Both the position numbers and the translations under genes were made by a program. From positions 57,831-121,830 of the forward strand of contig NZ_JAPZVQ010000016.1 of assembly GCF_027622945.1 (NCBI RefSeq): DNA of 64,000 bases, in the 5' to 3' direction. The stretch is from Glycomyces lechevalierae. Its GTDB lineage: Bacteria > Actinomycetota > Actinomycetes > Mycobacteriales > Micromonosporaceae. Under the pieces are notes generated by a model. The model was given only the letters and a program-made list of their open reading frames with translations, ran no database searches and was not told the origin of the DNA. Below are positions 56,524 to 64,000 of the stretch, piece after piece; positions within the stretch are counted from its first letter, which is position 1, and every line of letters begins with the position of its first letter.

Positions 56524-57525
56524 TCAGTCTTCTCGGGGTGCCGCACCGGTGGAACCGCGTACGACGAGTTCGGGTCGGAACAGGTATTCCGACGACGGGG
56601 TGGGTTGCCCGGCGATCTCGTCGAGCAGGGCCCGGGCGGCGGCGGTCGCGATGTCGCGGACCGGTTGCCGCACGGTCGTGAGCGGGGGGTTGGTGTGGGC
56701 GATGAGGGGCGAGTCGTCGTAGCCGACGACGGAGAAGTCGTGCGGGACGTTCATGCCGCGTTCTTCGGCGGCGCGGATCGCTCCCAGCGCCATCATGTCC
56801 GAGCCGCAGACGACGGCGGTGGCGCCGCGGTCGATGAGGCGGGAGGCGGCGGCGTGGCCGCCCTGCTCGCCGAAGAGGGTGAGCTCGATGAGTTCGGGGC
56901 CGACGTGCTGCATGGCGGCGCGGTATCCGGAGATCTTGCGGCGCACGGGCTAGTACCGGTCGGGGCCGGAGACGAGGCCGATGCGTTCGTGGCCGAGGCC
57001 TGCAAGGTGTTCCACGGCGATGCGGGCGGCGACGACGTCGTCGCAGGAGAAGGAGGCCGCCTGGACGCCTTCGGGGTGGCCGGTCACGAATGCGACGGGG
57101 AGGCGTTTGTCCTTGAGCTCCTGGTAGCGCTCGGTGCTCGCGGTGGTGTCGGCGTGGAGGCCGGACACGAAGATGATGCCGGCGACGGCCCTCTCCCGGA
57201 GCATCTCCACGAACTCGTCCTCGGAGACCCCGCCGGGGGTCTGGGTGCAGAGGACGGGGGTGTAGCCGGAGCCGGCGAGCACATTGGAGATCGTCTGCGC
57301 GTAGAGCGGGAAGATCGGGTTCTCGAGTTCGGGCACGACGAGGCCGATGAGGCCGATGGCGTGCTTGCGCAGCGCCTGGGGGCGTTCGTATCCGAGCACG
57401 TCGAGGGCAGTGAGGACGGACTGTCGGGTCTGCTGACCGACGCCGGGTTTGTCGTTGAGGACCCGGGACACCGTGGCCTCACTGACCCCGGCCTGCCGGG
57501 CGATGTCAGAGAGTCGAAGCCGCAT
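56524..57525 (-). pseudogene. LacI family repressor interrupted by one in-frame TAG
   Basis: A complete LacI reading frame of about 333 codons except for TAG at 56950-56952 (codon 192). N-terminal part: MRLRLSDIARQAGVSEATVS (HTH and hinge) through GLVSGPDRY. After the stop the same frame continues P-V-RRKISGYRAAM and on to the normal C-terminus (VVRGSTGAAPRED). At the TAG position relatives usually have a hydrophobic or small residue (GPDRY-x-PVRRK). As read, only a 191-residue N-terminal fragment is made unless the stop is suppressed. It would have controlled the divergent sugar transporter and the downstream glucosidase. Confidence 0.88.
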
Positions 57526-57679
57526 GATGACAGCGTAGCCTATCTGAAATTTGGCAACAGTTTGGTTGCAAGGGTTTCCTGTTTCTGAAACATCTTGCTA
57601 ACCTTCGAGGAAGTTCGGGGCGCGAGCCCCCGGTCACCGGCCCCCGCCCCCGGGGCCCCTCAATGAGGAGAGAACAGAC
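57526..57679. promoter_or_regulatory. Divergent lacI / sugar ABC operon promoter region
   Basis: An AT-richer 154-bp gap. It contains TTGGCAAC-AGTTTG-GTTGCAA-like symmetry (GCAAC/GTTGC) and GTTTC-CTGTTTCT-GAAAC, both resembling CRP/LacI-type operators, and a possible TTGCTAACC. GAGGAGAGA before 57680 is the ribosome-binding site of the binding protein. Confidence 0.6.
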
Positions 57680-58915
57680 ATGCGCAGAAGGACCCTGGGT
57701 ATCACCGCCGTCTCGGCCGCCGCCCTCGGCGCGGCCGCCGCCTGCGGTTCGGACGACGGCGACACGGCCGGCGGCGACGCCCCCGAGTTCTCGGGCGAAC
57801 TGGTCATCTGGGCCGACGAGACCCGCACCCCCGTGCTCAAGGAGTTCGTGAAGAACTTCGAGCAGCAGGTCGGCGTCAAGGTCACCGTCGAGGAGCACGT
57901 GGAGACCCTCCGCGAGGACTACCTCACCGCCACCGAGCAGGGCCAGGGCCCCGACATCGTCGTGGGCGCGCACGACTGGGCCGGGCAGTACGCCGGCGCC
58001 GGCGCGGTCGCCAACATCACGCTCACCGCCGACCAGCAGGCCTCCCTCAACGAGACCGCCGTCAAGGCCTTCACCGTGGACGGCAACGTCTACGGCGTCC
58101 CCTACGCCCTCGAGAACCTGGCCCTCATCCGCAACACCGACCTCGCCCCCGAGGCCCCCGCGACGTTCGAGGAGCTCGTCGAGGCCGGCAAGGCCGCGGG
58201 CACCGACGAGGTCGTCATGATGGAGGTCAGCGTCAACGGCAACGCCTACAACGCCTACCCGCTGTTCTCCTCCATGGGCGGCTACCTGTTCAAGGACGAC
58301 GGCACCGGCACCCTCGACCCGACGGACGTCGGCGTCGACTCCCCCGGCGGCGTCGCGGCGTTCGAGAAGTTCGCCGAGCTCGGCGCGGACGGCGTCCTCA
58401 AGACCACCTACGACGCCACGAACTGCACGCCGTTCTTCGTCGACGGCAAGACCGCGTTCCTCATCTCCGGCCCGTGGGCGCTCACCGACGTCCAGGGCGC
58501 CGGCCTCAACTACGAGGTCACCGCCATCCCCGGCTTCGCGGGCCAGGGCCCGGCCGCGCCGTTCCTCGGCGTCCAGGGCTTCTACGTCTCCTCGAAGGCC
58601 AAGAACGCCGTGTTCGCGCAGGAGTTCGTCTCCAACTACGTGCTCACCGAGGACCTGCAGCTGAAGCTCGCCGAAGCCGGCGGGCGCGTCCCCGCGCTCA
58701 CCGCCGCCGCCGAGACCTACACCGCCGGCAGCGCCGACGCCCAGGGCTTCGCCGCCGCCGGCGAGAACGCCGTCCCCATGCCGAACATCCCCGCCATGGA
58801 CGCCGTCTGGGAGCCCTTCGGCCGCGCCGAGGCCGACGCGATCGACGGCGCCTCCACCGGTGCCGAGGCCGCCGCCACCGCCGCGCAGACCATCCGCGAC
58901 GCCGTCGGCGCCTAG
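57680..58915 (+). CDS. Sugar ABC transporter substrate-binding lipoprotein (MalE-like)
   Basis: A 411-residue extracytoplasmic binding protein. Lipoprotein signal RRRTLGITAVSAAALGAAAAC with the lipid-anchored Cys22, a Gly/Asp-rich tether, then the MalE fold (LVIWADETRTPVLKEFVKNFEQ, PDIVVGAHDWAGQYA, FFVDGKTAFLISGPWAL). It should bind maltose/maltodextrin or a related alpha-glucoside and deliver it to the two permeases that follow. First gene of the operon, divergent from lacI. Confidence 0.93.
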   Translation: MRRRTLGITAVSAAALGAAAACGSDDGDTAGGDAPEFSGELVIWADETRTPVLKEFVKNFEQQVGVKVTVEEHVETLREDYLTATEQGQGPDIVVGAHDWAGQYAGAGAVANITLTADQQASLNETAVKAFTVDGNVYGVPYALENLALIRNTDLAPEAPATFEELVEAGKAAGTDEVVMMEVSVNGNAYNAYPLFSSMGGYLFKDDGTGTLDPTDVGVDSPGGVAAFEKFAELGADGVLKTTYDATNCTPFFVDGKTAFLISGPWALTDVQGAGLNYEVTAIPGFAGQGPAAPFLGVQGFYVSSKAKNAVFAQEFVSNYVLTEDLQLKLAEAGGRVPALTAAAETYTAGSADAQGFAAAGENAVPMPNIPAMDAVWEPFGRAEADAIDGASTGAEAAATAAQTIRDAVGA

Positions 58916-58965
58916 CCCCCAGCGCCCTCCCGCTCACCTCCGACCAGCGAAGGAACGAACGAACG

Positions 58966-60513
58966 GTGCTCGAACAACCCTCCCGGACGGCCGGCTCCGC
59001 CACCGCCGCGGGCCTGATCATCAAGATCGCGGTACTCGCGGTGGTCGCCGCGCTGGCCGTCTGGGCGGCGTTGCCGCTCATCGCGGCCGAGGCCTGGTGG
59101 GGCCTCGGCCTCGAGGCGGCCATCGTCGCCGTCGTCTACTACGTCTACCTGCAGCGCCGCGCGATCCAGTTGAAATACCTGGTCCCCGGCACGCTGCTGC
59201 TCATCGCCTTCCAGATCCTCCCGGTCTTCCTCACCGTCGGGACCTCCTTCTCCAACTACGGGGACGGGCACCGGGTCCACAAGGACCAGGCCGTCGAGGC
59301 GATCATCGCCGCCGGCGTCCAGCAGACCCCCGGCGGCGCCACCTACCTCTTCTCCGTCGGCGAATCCTCCACCGGCGACCTCACCCTCCTCCTCACCGAC
59401 CAGCGGGACGGCTCCACCTGGGCCGGCACCGAAGAGGGCCTCGCCGAACTGCCCGAAGCGACCGTGGACGCCGCCGGGCGCATCACCGCCGCCCCCGGGT
59501 ACACGGTGTGGGACCTCGCCGAACTCAACGAGCGCCAAGCCGAGCTCACCGAACTGGCCGTCCCCACGGGTGACGACTCCGGAATCAAGGTGCAGGGCCT
59601 CTCCGCGTTCGAAGGCACCTCCACCCGCTCCTACGACGCCGGCTGCGACTGCATCACCGACACCGCCACCGGCACGGTCTGGTACGCCGACAACGAGGAA
59701 GGCTCCTTCCTCACCGAGGACGGCGAGGCCGCCCTCGTGGGCTGGCGCGTGAACATCGGCGCCGACAACTACCTCGGCGTCCTCACCGACCCCGACATCC
59801 GCGGCCCGTTCCTCGGCATCTTCACCTGGAACGTCCTCTTCGCCGCCGGATCCGTCCTCTTCACCTTCGCCATCGGCCTCGGCACCGCCATGGCCCTCAA
59901 CAAGCCCTCGATGCGCGGCACCAAGGTGTACCGGACCCTCATGATCCTGCCGTACGCCATGCCGTCCTTCGCGATGCTGCTCGTGTGGGCCCAGATGTTC
60001 AACCGCGACTTCGGGCTCGTCAACGACCTGTTCGGCCTCAGCGTCAACTGGTACGGCGGCACCTGGTCGGCCCGCGCGATGGTCCTCATCGCGAACACCT
60101 GGCTCGGCTGGCCCTACATGTTCCTCATCTGCCTCGGCGCGCTCCAGGCCCTGCCCTCGGACTCGCTCGAAGCCGCGAAGATCGACGGCGCCACCGGGCT
60201 CACGGCCTTCCGCAAGATCACCCTGCCGCTGCTGCTCATCGCCCTCACGCCGCTGCTCATCTCCTCGTTCGCGTTCAACTTCAACAACTTCAACGCGATC
60301 GAACTGCTCTCCGGCGGCAGCCCCTTCCGCGCCGGCGACGCCGTCGGCGGCACCGACCTCCTCATCACCTACGCGTTCCGGCAGGCCTTCGGCGCCACCA
60401 CCGCCGACTACGGCTTCGCCAGCGCCATCAGCGTGTTCATCTTCCTCATCGTGGCCACGATGTCCGCGGTCATGTTCCGCTTCACCCGCAACCAGGAGGA
60501 CGTGTACTCATGA
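58966..60513 (+). CDS. Sugar ABC transporter permease (MalF-like)
   Basis: A 515-residue permease. Two or three N-terminal helices, then a ~170-residue exported insertion (YGDGHRVHKDQAV to about GWRVNIGADNYLG) like the MalF P2 loop, then six helices with the EAA motif EAAKIDGATGLTAFRKITLPLL that docks the ATPase. The P2-like loop is evidence for a maltose-type rather than a generic sugar system. GTG 58966; Shine-Dalgarno AAGGA about 11 bases away. Coupled by ATGA to the next gene. Confidence 0.92.
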   Translation: MLEQPSRTAGSATAAGLIIKIAVLAVVAALAVWAALPLIAAEAWWGLGLEAAIVAVVYYVYLQRRAIQLKYLVPGTLLLIAFQILPVFLTVGTSFSNYGDGHRVHKDQAVEAIIAAGVQQTPGGATYLFSVGESSTGDLTLLLTDQRDGSTWAGTEEGLAELPEATVDAAGRITAAPGYTVWDLAELNERQAELTELAVPTGDDSGIKVQGLSAFEGTSTRSYDAGCDCITDTATGTVWYADNEEGSFLTEDGEAALVGWRVNIGADNYLGVLTDPDIRGPFLGIFTWNVLFAAGSVLFTFAIGLGTAMALNKPSMRGTKVYRTLMILPYAMPSFAMLLVWAQMFNRDFGLVNDLFGLSVNWYGGTWSARAMVLIANTWLGWPYMFLICLGALQALPSDSLEAAKIDGATGLTAFRKITLPLLLIALTPLLISSFAFNFNNFNAIELLSGGSPFRAGDAVGGTDLLITYAFRQAFGATTADYGFASAISVFIFLIVATMSAVMFRFTRNQEDVYS

Positions 60514-61457
60514 CCGCTCCAGCAGTGCAGCGTGAAGACGCCGTGGACCGCGGGAACGCGGCGACGCGCGGAGGCGCGGTCAAGCGCAAGGGCCGCAACC
60601 CGTTCGTGAAATGGGCCGGCGAGTTCGGGTGGCGCCACCTCATCGCCGTGGCCGTGCTCGCGTTCGGGCTCGTGCCGATCGTGTACGTGATCTTGGTGGC
60701 GTTCAACCCGAACGGGACGCTCTCCTCGACGAGCCTCCTGCCGACCTCGTTCGGGTTCGGGAACTTCCAGAAGCTGTTCACCGACCCGAACGTGCCGTTC
60801 GGGCGGTGGTTCCTGAACTCGCTCGTGATCGCGGTCCCGGCGGCGTTCGTCTCGATCTTCATCTCGTCGCTCGCCGCGTACGCGTTCAGCCGCTTCCGGT
60901 TCAAGGGGCGGCGGCCGATGCTGCTGTTCCTGCTGCTGATCCAGATGTTCCCGGCGTTCCTCGCGGTCGTCGCGCTGTACCTGATCTTCGGGAACATCGG
61001 CGAGTTCTACCCCGTTGCGGGCCTGAACACGAAGCTGGGGCTCATGCTCGTGTACATGGGCGGGGCGCTCGGCGTCTCGACGTGGCTCATGAAGGGCTTC
61101 TTCGACACGATCCCGAAGGAGCTCGACGAGGCCGCCACGATCGACGGGGCGACGCACGCGCAGATCTTCTTCGGGATGATCCTGCCGCTCGCGGCGCCGA
61201 TCATCGCGATCTCGGGGATCCTCGCGTTCGTGGGCACCATGAACGACTTCATCCTCGCGTCGCTGTTCCTCACCGACCGGCCCGAGATGACCCTCGCCGT
61301 GGGGTTGAAGACGCTGACGGCGGACAACTCGCCGGCGAGCTACTTCGGGATCTTCGCCGCGGGCACCCTGCTCACCTCGATCCTCACGGTCGCGGTGTTC
61401 ATGAGCCTGCAGCGCTACATCGTCTCCGGCCTCACGGGCGGAGCCGTGAAGGGCTAG
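60510..61457 (+). CDS. Sugar ABC transporter permease (MalG-like)
   Basis: A 315-residue permease: ~35 basic cytosolic residues, six helices, and the EAA motif DEAATIDGATHAQIFFGMILPL. It partners the MalF-like protein (4-base overlap). No ATP-binding subunit is encoded in this operon; in actinobacteria a shared MsiK/UgpC-type ATPase often serves such systems. An intrinsic terminator follows. Confidence 0.93.
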   Translation: MTAPAVQREDAVDRGNAATRGGAVKRKGRNPFVKWAGEFGWRHLIAVAVLAFGLVPIVYVILVAFNPNGTLSSTSLLPTSFGFGNFQKLFTDPNVPFGRWFLNSLVIAVPAAFVSIFISSLAAYAFSRFRFKGRRPMLLFLLLIQMFPAFLAVVALYLIFGNIGEFYPVAGLNTKLGLMLVYMGGALGVSTWLMKGFFDTIPKELDEAATIDGATHAQIFFGMILPLAAPIIAISGILAFVGTMNDFILASLFLTDRPEMTLAVGLKTLTADNSPASYFGIFAAGTLLTSILTVAVFMSLQRYIVSGLTGGAVKG

Positions 61458-61513
61458 GGGTTGCGAGCGACCACTGCTCGACACACCGGCGGCCGCACCG
61501 GCAGCGGACGCCG

Positions 61514-61560
61514 AAGGCCCGGGTTCCGGAGAGCCTCCCTCTCCGGGGTCCGGGCCTTTT
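61514..61560 (+). terminator. Terminator of the sugar ABC operon
   Basis: AAGGCCCGG pairs with CCGGGCCTT, with an inner CCGGAGAG/CTCTCCGG stem, followed by TT. Confidence 0.85.
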
Positions 61561-61571
61561 CGCGTGCGCGC

Positions 61572-61772
61572 CTACCAGTGCGGGGGGCGTTCGGCGAGGA
61601 GGTCGAGGTCGCGGACCGAGAACTCGGACCTGCGGGGGCGCCGGGCGGGGGCCTCGCCCCAGCCGCGGTCGGTGTCGTCGGAGGTCTGGTCGGGGAGCAC
61701 CGAGAAGTCCTCGTCGAGCTCCACAGCACGCAGGTCGTCGGAGCCGATACGTTCGTCGTCGGAGACAGCCAT
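61572..61772 (-). CDS. Small conserved actinobacterial protein ending in RPPHW
   Basis: A 66-residue hydrophilic protein with QTSDDTDRGWGE in the middle and LLAERPPHW at its end, a pattern I recall from short conserved proteins in many actinobacteria. Function unknown; likely disordered. The start at ATG 61772 has GGAG very close. Confidence 0.75.
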   Translation of the reverse strand: MAVSDDERIGSDDLRAVELDEDFSVLPDQTSDDTDRGWGEAPARRPRRSEFSVRDLDLLAERPPHW

Positions 61773-61863
61773 GCTCCGACTGTACTTCAGGCGGTCCGGA
61801 GGGCGGCAACGACGAGGCCCTGAACACCCGGTGAACGGGGGTTCAGGGCCTTGTCGGGGTTGG

Positions 61864-62076
61864 CTACCGCGCGACGCCGACGAGCTCATAGCCGGCTTCG
61901 TCGACGGCCTCGCGGACCTGGTCGACGGTGAGGGCGGCCGCGCTCTTGACGGTGACCTCGCCCGTCTCGAGGGCGACGTCGACGTTCTCGACGCCGGGGA
62001 GGGCGCTGATCTCCTGGGTGACGCTGCCAGCGCAGTGGCCGCAGGTCATGCCCTTGACTTCGTACACGGTTTCCAT
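61864..62076 (-). CDS. copZ: Copper chaperone (CopZ-like, HMA domain)
   Basis: A 70-residue ferredoxin-like metal-binding domain with GMTCGHC (MxCxxC) at residues 9-15. It binds Cu(I) and hands it to copper P-type ATPases or the CsoR regulator. It lies 29 bp downstream of csoR on the same strand, and so is co-regulated. No copA is in the window. Confidence 0.94.
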   Translation of the reverse strand: METVYEVKGMTCGHCAGSVTQEISALPGVENVDVALETGEVTVKSAAALTVDQVREAVDEAGYELVGVAR

Positions 62077-62105
62077 GTCGGCTCCTTCGGTCCGGTGGTG
62101 GGTGT

Positions 62106-62465
62106 TCAGGTTCTGAGCAGTCGGGCCACCGCGTCCGAGGCCTCTTTGACCTTGGCTTCGGCGGCGGTCGGGTCACCCGAGGTCTGCGCTTCGGCGACGC
62201 AGTGGGCCAGGTGGCCTTCGAGGAGGTTGAGCGCCACGGCCTGGAGGCCCTTGGTGGACGCCGAGATCTGCGTCAGAATGTCGATGCAGTACTGGTCGTC
62301 GTCGACCATGCGCTGGATGCCGCGGATCTGGCCCTCGATGCGCTTGAGGCGGCGCGTGAGCGCGGCCTTGTCCCCGTGGTACCAGTAGTGGTCGTCGTGG
62401 CCGGGCGCCTGCGGTGCCGGGGGCGTCTCGCCGGCGACTCCGGTGCGGTCGGTCTGCTCGCTCAT
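62106..62465 (-). CDS. csoR: CsoR family copper-sensing repressor
   Basis: A 119-residue all-helical regulator. The core starts KAALTRRLKRIEGQIRGIQRMV; the Cu(I) ligands Cys (QYCIDIL), His and Cys (GHLAHCV) are in place. A Pro-rich ~30-residue N-terminal tail precedes. It should release the palindrome at 62506-62522 when Cu(I) binds, inducing csoR-copZ. Confidence 0.94.
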   Translation of the reverse strand: MSEQTDRTGVAGETPPAPQAPGHDDHYWYHGDKAALTRRLKRIEGQIRGIQRMVDDDQYCIDILTQISASTKGLQAVALNLLEGHLAHCVAEAQTSGDPTAAEAKVKEASDAVARLLRT

Positions 62466-62505
62466 GTCGCGCCTTTCAGGTGCTCAGTCCTCCAGCCGCC
62501 ATCAT

Positions 62506-62522
62506 ATACCCCTAAGGGGTAT
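62506..62522. promoter_or_regulatory. CsoR operator
   Basis: ATACCCCT-A-AGGGGTAT, a perfect odd-length palindrome of the CsoR consensus type (TACCCC...GGGGTA), 40 bp before csoR. Confidence 0.9.
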
Positions 62523-62684
62523 CTCGGCAACTGCTTGTCAGCCAGGTGCAGCGGCCCGTAGTATTCCGTGCCATTGTGCGAAAAATTCTCCCCCCGCCCT
62601 TGTCAAGGGCCACAAGGGCCTCTAACGTGAACGCGTCGCACCGGAAACTCGGGGGCACCCCGCCGCCCGCCGCGCGACACCGCC

Positions 62685-62838
62685 GAATCGACGGGCCCCA
62701 GCCTGCTTCGAACCGGGGAACCAGCAGTCGGCGTTTCCACGCAGAGCCGACGGGGTGAATCGCGTCCTCGGGCGCGTAGGGCGACCCTTCCTTCCGCCCG
62801 AACCCGACAGCTAACCCGGTAGGCGGCCAAAGGAAGGA
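62685..62838 (+). ncRNA. Cyclic di-AMP (ydaO-yuaA) riboswitch
   Basis: The 5' leader of the NlpC/P60 gene matches the actinobacterial ydaO class: CCGGGGAACCA, then GGGGTGAATC, GTAGGGCGACCC and the 3' signature CCGACAGCTAACCCGGTAGGC ending just before AAGGAAGGAG. Limits are approximate. It should turn off the hydrolase when c-di-AMP is high. Confidence 0.9.
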
Positions 62839-62849
62839 GCGCCTCCCTG

Positions 62850-63791
62850 GTGCGTACCCGGCGAATCACTGCCGCCCTCGCGGCCGCAGCCCTGCTCCCC
62901 GTGACCGCGACCCTGTTCACGACCTCCGCCGCCAGCGCGCAGTCGAGCGAGGAGATCCAGGACGAGATCGACCAGCGCCACGACGACCTCGAGAAGGTCA
63001 TCGAGGACTACAACGCCAAGCGCGAAGAGCTCGACGACGCGAACGCCCTCATCGACGAGATCGAGGCGCAGCTCCCCGCGCTCGAGGCGTCCACCGCCGC
63101 GGCGAACGAGGCGCTCGACCAGTACGCCGCCTCGGCATACGCCGGCGGCGACTTCGCCATGGTGAACTCCGTGCTCGACGGCGACCCCGCCGACTTCGCC
63201 GACCGCCTCATGTACCTCGACAGCCTCTCCTCGTCCGAGAACGCGGCGCTGCAGGCGAACCTGGCGCAGATCCAGGAGCTCGAGGACCGCCGCGCGGAAC
63301 TCCAGACGCTCAAGGACAGCGCCGACGAGATCCTCGGCCAGATCGAGAAGCAGCAGGACGAGATCGAGGCCGAGATCGACGACCTCGAAGAGGACTACGA
63401 CGACGCCTACGCCGAAGAGCACCCCTCGCAGACCGAGTACGACTACGAGGGCTCGTCCGCCGCGGTGGCGTTCGCCGTCGACCAGCTCGGCGAGCCGTAC
63501 GTGTACGGCGACGCCGGACCGGACTCGTGGGACTGCTCGGGGCTGACGCAGCAGGCGTGGGCCGCGGCCGGGGTGAGCCTCTCGCACAACGCCGCCATGC
63601 AGTGGGACGAGACCGCGCGGATCTCCCGCGACGAGCTCCAGGAAGGCGACCTCGTCTTCTACAACGACCTCGCGCACGTGGGCATGTACATCGGCGACGG
63701 CGAGATCATCCACGCCCCGAACTCGACCACGGTCGTGAAGATCGTCGACATCGACTACGGCGGCAGCATCGTCGGCTACGGGCGCCCCTAG
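62850..63791 (+). CDS. NlpC/P60 peptidoglycan endopeptidase (RipA-like)
   Basis: A 313-residue secreted hydrolase. Signal peptide residues 1-30 (ends SAASAQ), a ~165-residue acidic coiled-coil (EIQDEIDQRHDDLEKVI onward, Glu/Asp-rich), then the NlpC/P60 domain with catalytic DCSGLTQQAW (Cys), DLAHVGMYIGDG (His) and IIHAPN (third residue). It should cleave peptide stems of the wall during growth or division. GTG 62850 lies 10 bases after AAGGAAGGAG, directly behind the c-di-AMP riboswitch. Confidence 0.94.
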   Translation: MRTRRITAALAAAALLPVTATLFTTSAASAQSSEEIQDEIDQRHDDLEKVIEDYNAKREELDDANALIDEIEAQLPALEASTAAANEALDQYAASAYAGGDFAMVNSVLDGDPADFADRLMYLDSLSSSENAALQANLAQIQELEDRRAELQTLKDSADEILGQIEKQQDEIEAEIDDLEEDYDDAYAEEHPSQTEYDYEGSSAAVAFAVDQLGEPYVYGDAGPDSWDCSGLTQQAWAAAGVSLSHNAAMQWDETARISRDELQEGDLVFYNDLAHVGMYIGDGEIIHAPNSTTVVKIVDIDYGGSIVGYGRP

Positions 63792-64000
63792 CGGGGAAGG
63801 GCATCGTCCGGGCCTTCACGGCCCGGGAAGACTCCCCGGCGGCGGCACCGGCGGTTCCGATTGCTGACCCTGCTGCTGACCCGCAATGCGCCGATACCGC
63901 CGTCGGGGACTGCGTTTCATAGTAGAGAGACCCGTGCGGGCCGCCTCGGGCGCGCGGAACTCCCAGTCGAAGCGGAGGTCCCGGCCGGTGCCGCCCGCCG
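63792..64000. other. 3' end of window, no supported gene
   Basis: A short CCGGGCC-TTCAC-GGCCCGG hairpin (63808-63826) follows the hydrolase gene. The remaining ~170 bp hold no supportable coding start; a gene beginning near 63938 (GTG) and running off the end cannot be excluded. Confidence 0.4.

Noticed and set aside
63527..63922. A 131-codon frame overlapping the NlpC/P60 gene
   Set aside because: Out-of-frame shadow of the catalytic domain, Arg-rich.

Overview
The window is very GC-rich, double-stranded-coding chromosomal DNA from an actinobacterium. The evidence for this is a WhiB regulator, a PonA2-type PBP with a PASTA tail, the paired ArsA/Get3-like ATPases of the mycobacterial Rv3679/Rv3680 type, DUF397, DUF3151 and DUF4177 proteins, a c-di-AMP riboswitch before an NlpC/P60 hydrolase, and codons almost always ending in G or C. 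A Glycomycetales-like genome is my guess; the sequence shows no species marker. There is no CRISPR array, prophage or large genomic island. Two tRNAs (Ser-CGA and Phe-GAA) were found, and one intact and one truncated TnpB mark transposon history.

Layout. Positions 1-10800 hold fumarylacetoacetase, then a block collinear (from recalled knowledge) with Mycobacterium tuberculosis Rv3678c-Rv3682: RidA, DUF4177, two ArsA-like ATPases, whiB4 and ponA2. An orphan ABC ATPase and an endo/exonuclease/phosphatase protein follow. Positions 10.9-20.7 kb hold a hydrolase/TetR unit between a tRNA-Ser 3'-end-like fragment and the tRNA-Ser gene, then deoD, an OafA-like acyltransferase, an accD-fadE operon with a repressor-type promoter, and a Rieske lipoprotein. 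Positions 20.7-31.2 kb hold DUF3151, nhaA, agcS, a Fur-type regulator divergent from catalase, a truncated TnpB, a TauE/SafE exporter, a cation/proton antiporter, an aldehyde dehydrogenase and a MarR regulator. Positions 31.4-39.7 kb hold a Ser/Thr kinase with a cysteine-rich ectodomain, an RlmM-like methyltransferase, an SDR/TetR pair, and a drug-type ABC exporter fused into one operon with a DesK/DesR-like two-component system. Positions 39.8-48.6 kb hold DUF1772/AraC, tRNA-Phe, a GH27 alpha-galactosidase, a VOC/TetR pair, and a YhgE/Pip membrane protein coupled to a degenerate ABC ATPase. Positions 48.7-54.9 kb hold oligopeptidase B (its last 33 bp are tandemly repeated, stop codon included), class II fructose-bisphosphate aldolase, a full-length TnpB whose end abuts the aldolase stop codon, a broken gene and DUF397. 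Positions 54.9-61.5 kb form an alpha-glucoside cluster (GH13, an amber-interrupted LacI, MalE/F/G-type transporter). Positions 61.5-64 kb hold a small conserved protein, copZ-csoR with its operator, and the c-di-AMP riboswitch with an NlpC/P60 hydrolase.

How parts work together. The ArsA pair, WhiB4 and PonA2 look like a redox/stress-to-cell-wall module. The PBP, PASTA, riboswitch-NlpC/P60 and Ser/Thr kinase genes give a cell-envelope theme. Many regulator pairs carry visible inverted-repeat operators between divergent genes. Sugar uptake genes lack their own ATPase, as expected if a shared MsiK-type ATPase lies elsewhere.

Most notable anomalies: a single in-frame TAG in an otherwise complete LacI gene; the TnpB element whose right end coincides with the aldolase stop codon; a TnpB N-terminal half closed by its own terminator; the stop-codon-containing 33-bp array after oligopeptidase B; DnaA-box-like sites embedded in two structured intergenic regions; a YhgE-coupled ABC ATPase with altered Walker A and signature motifs; and a fadE gene whose synonymous codon style switches abruptly in mid-gene.
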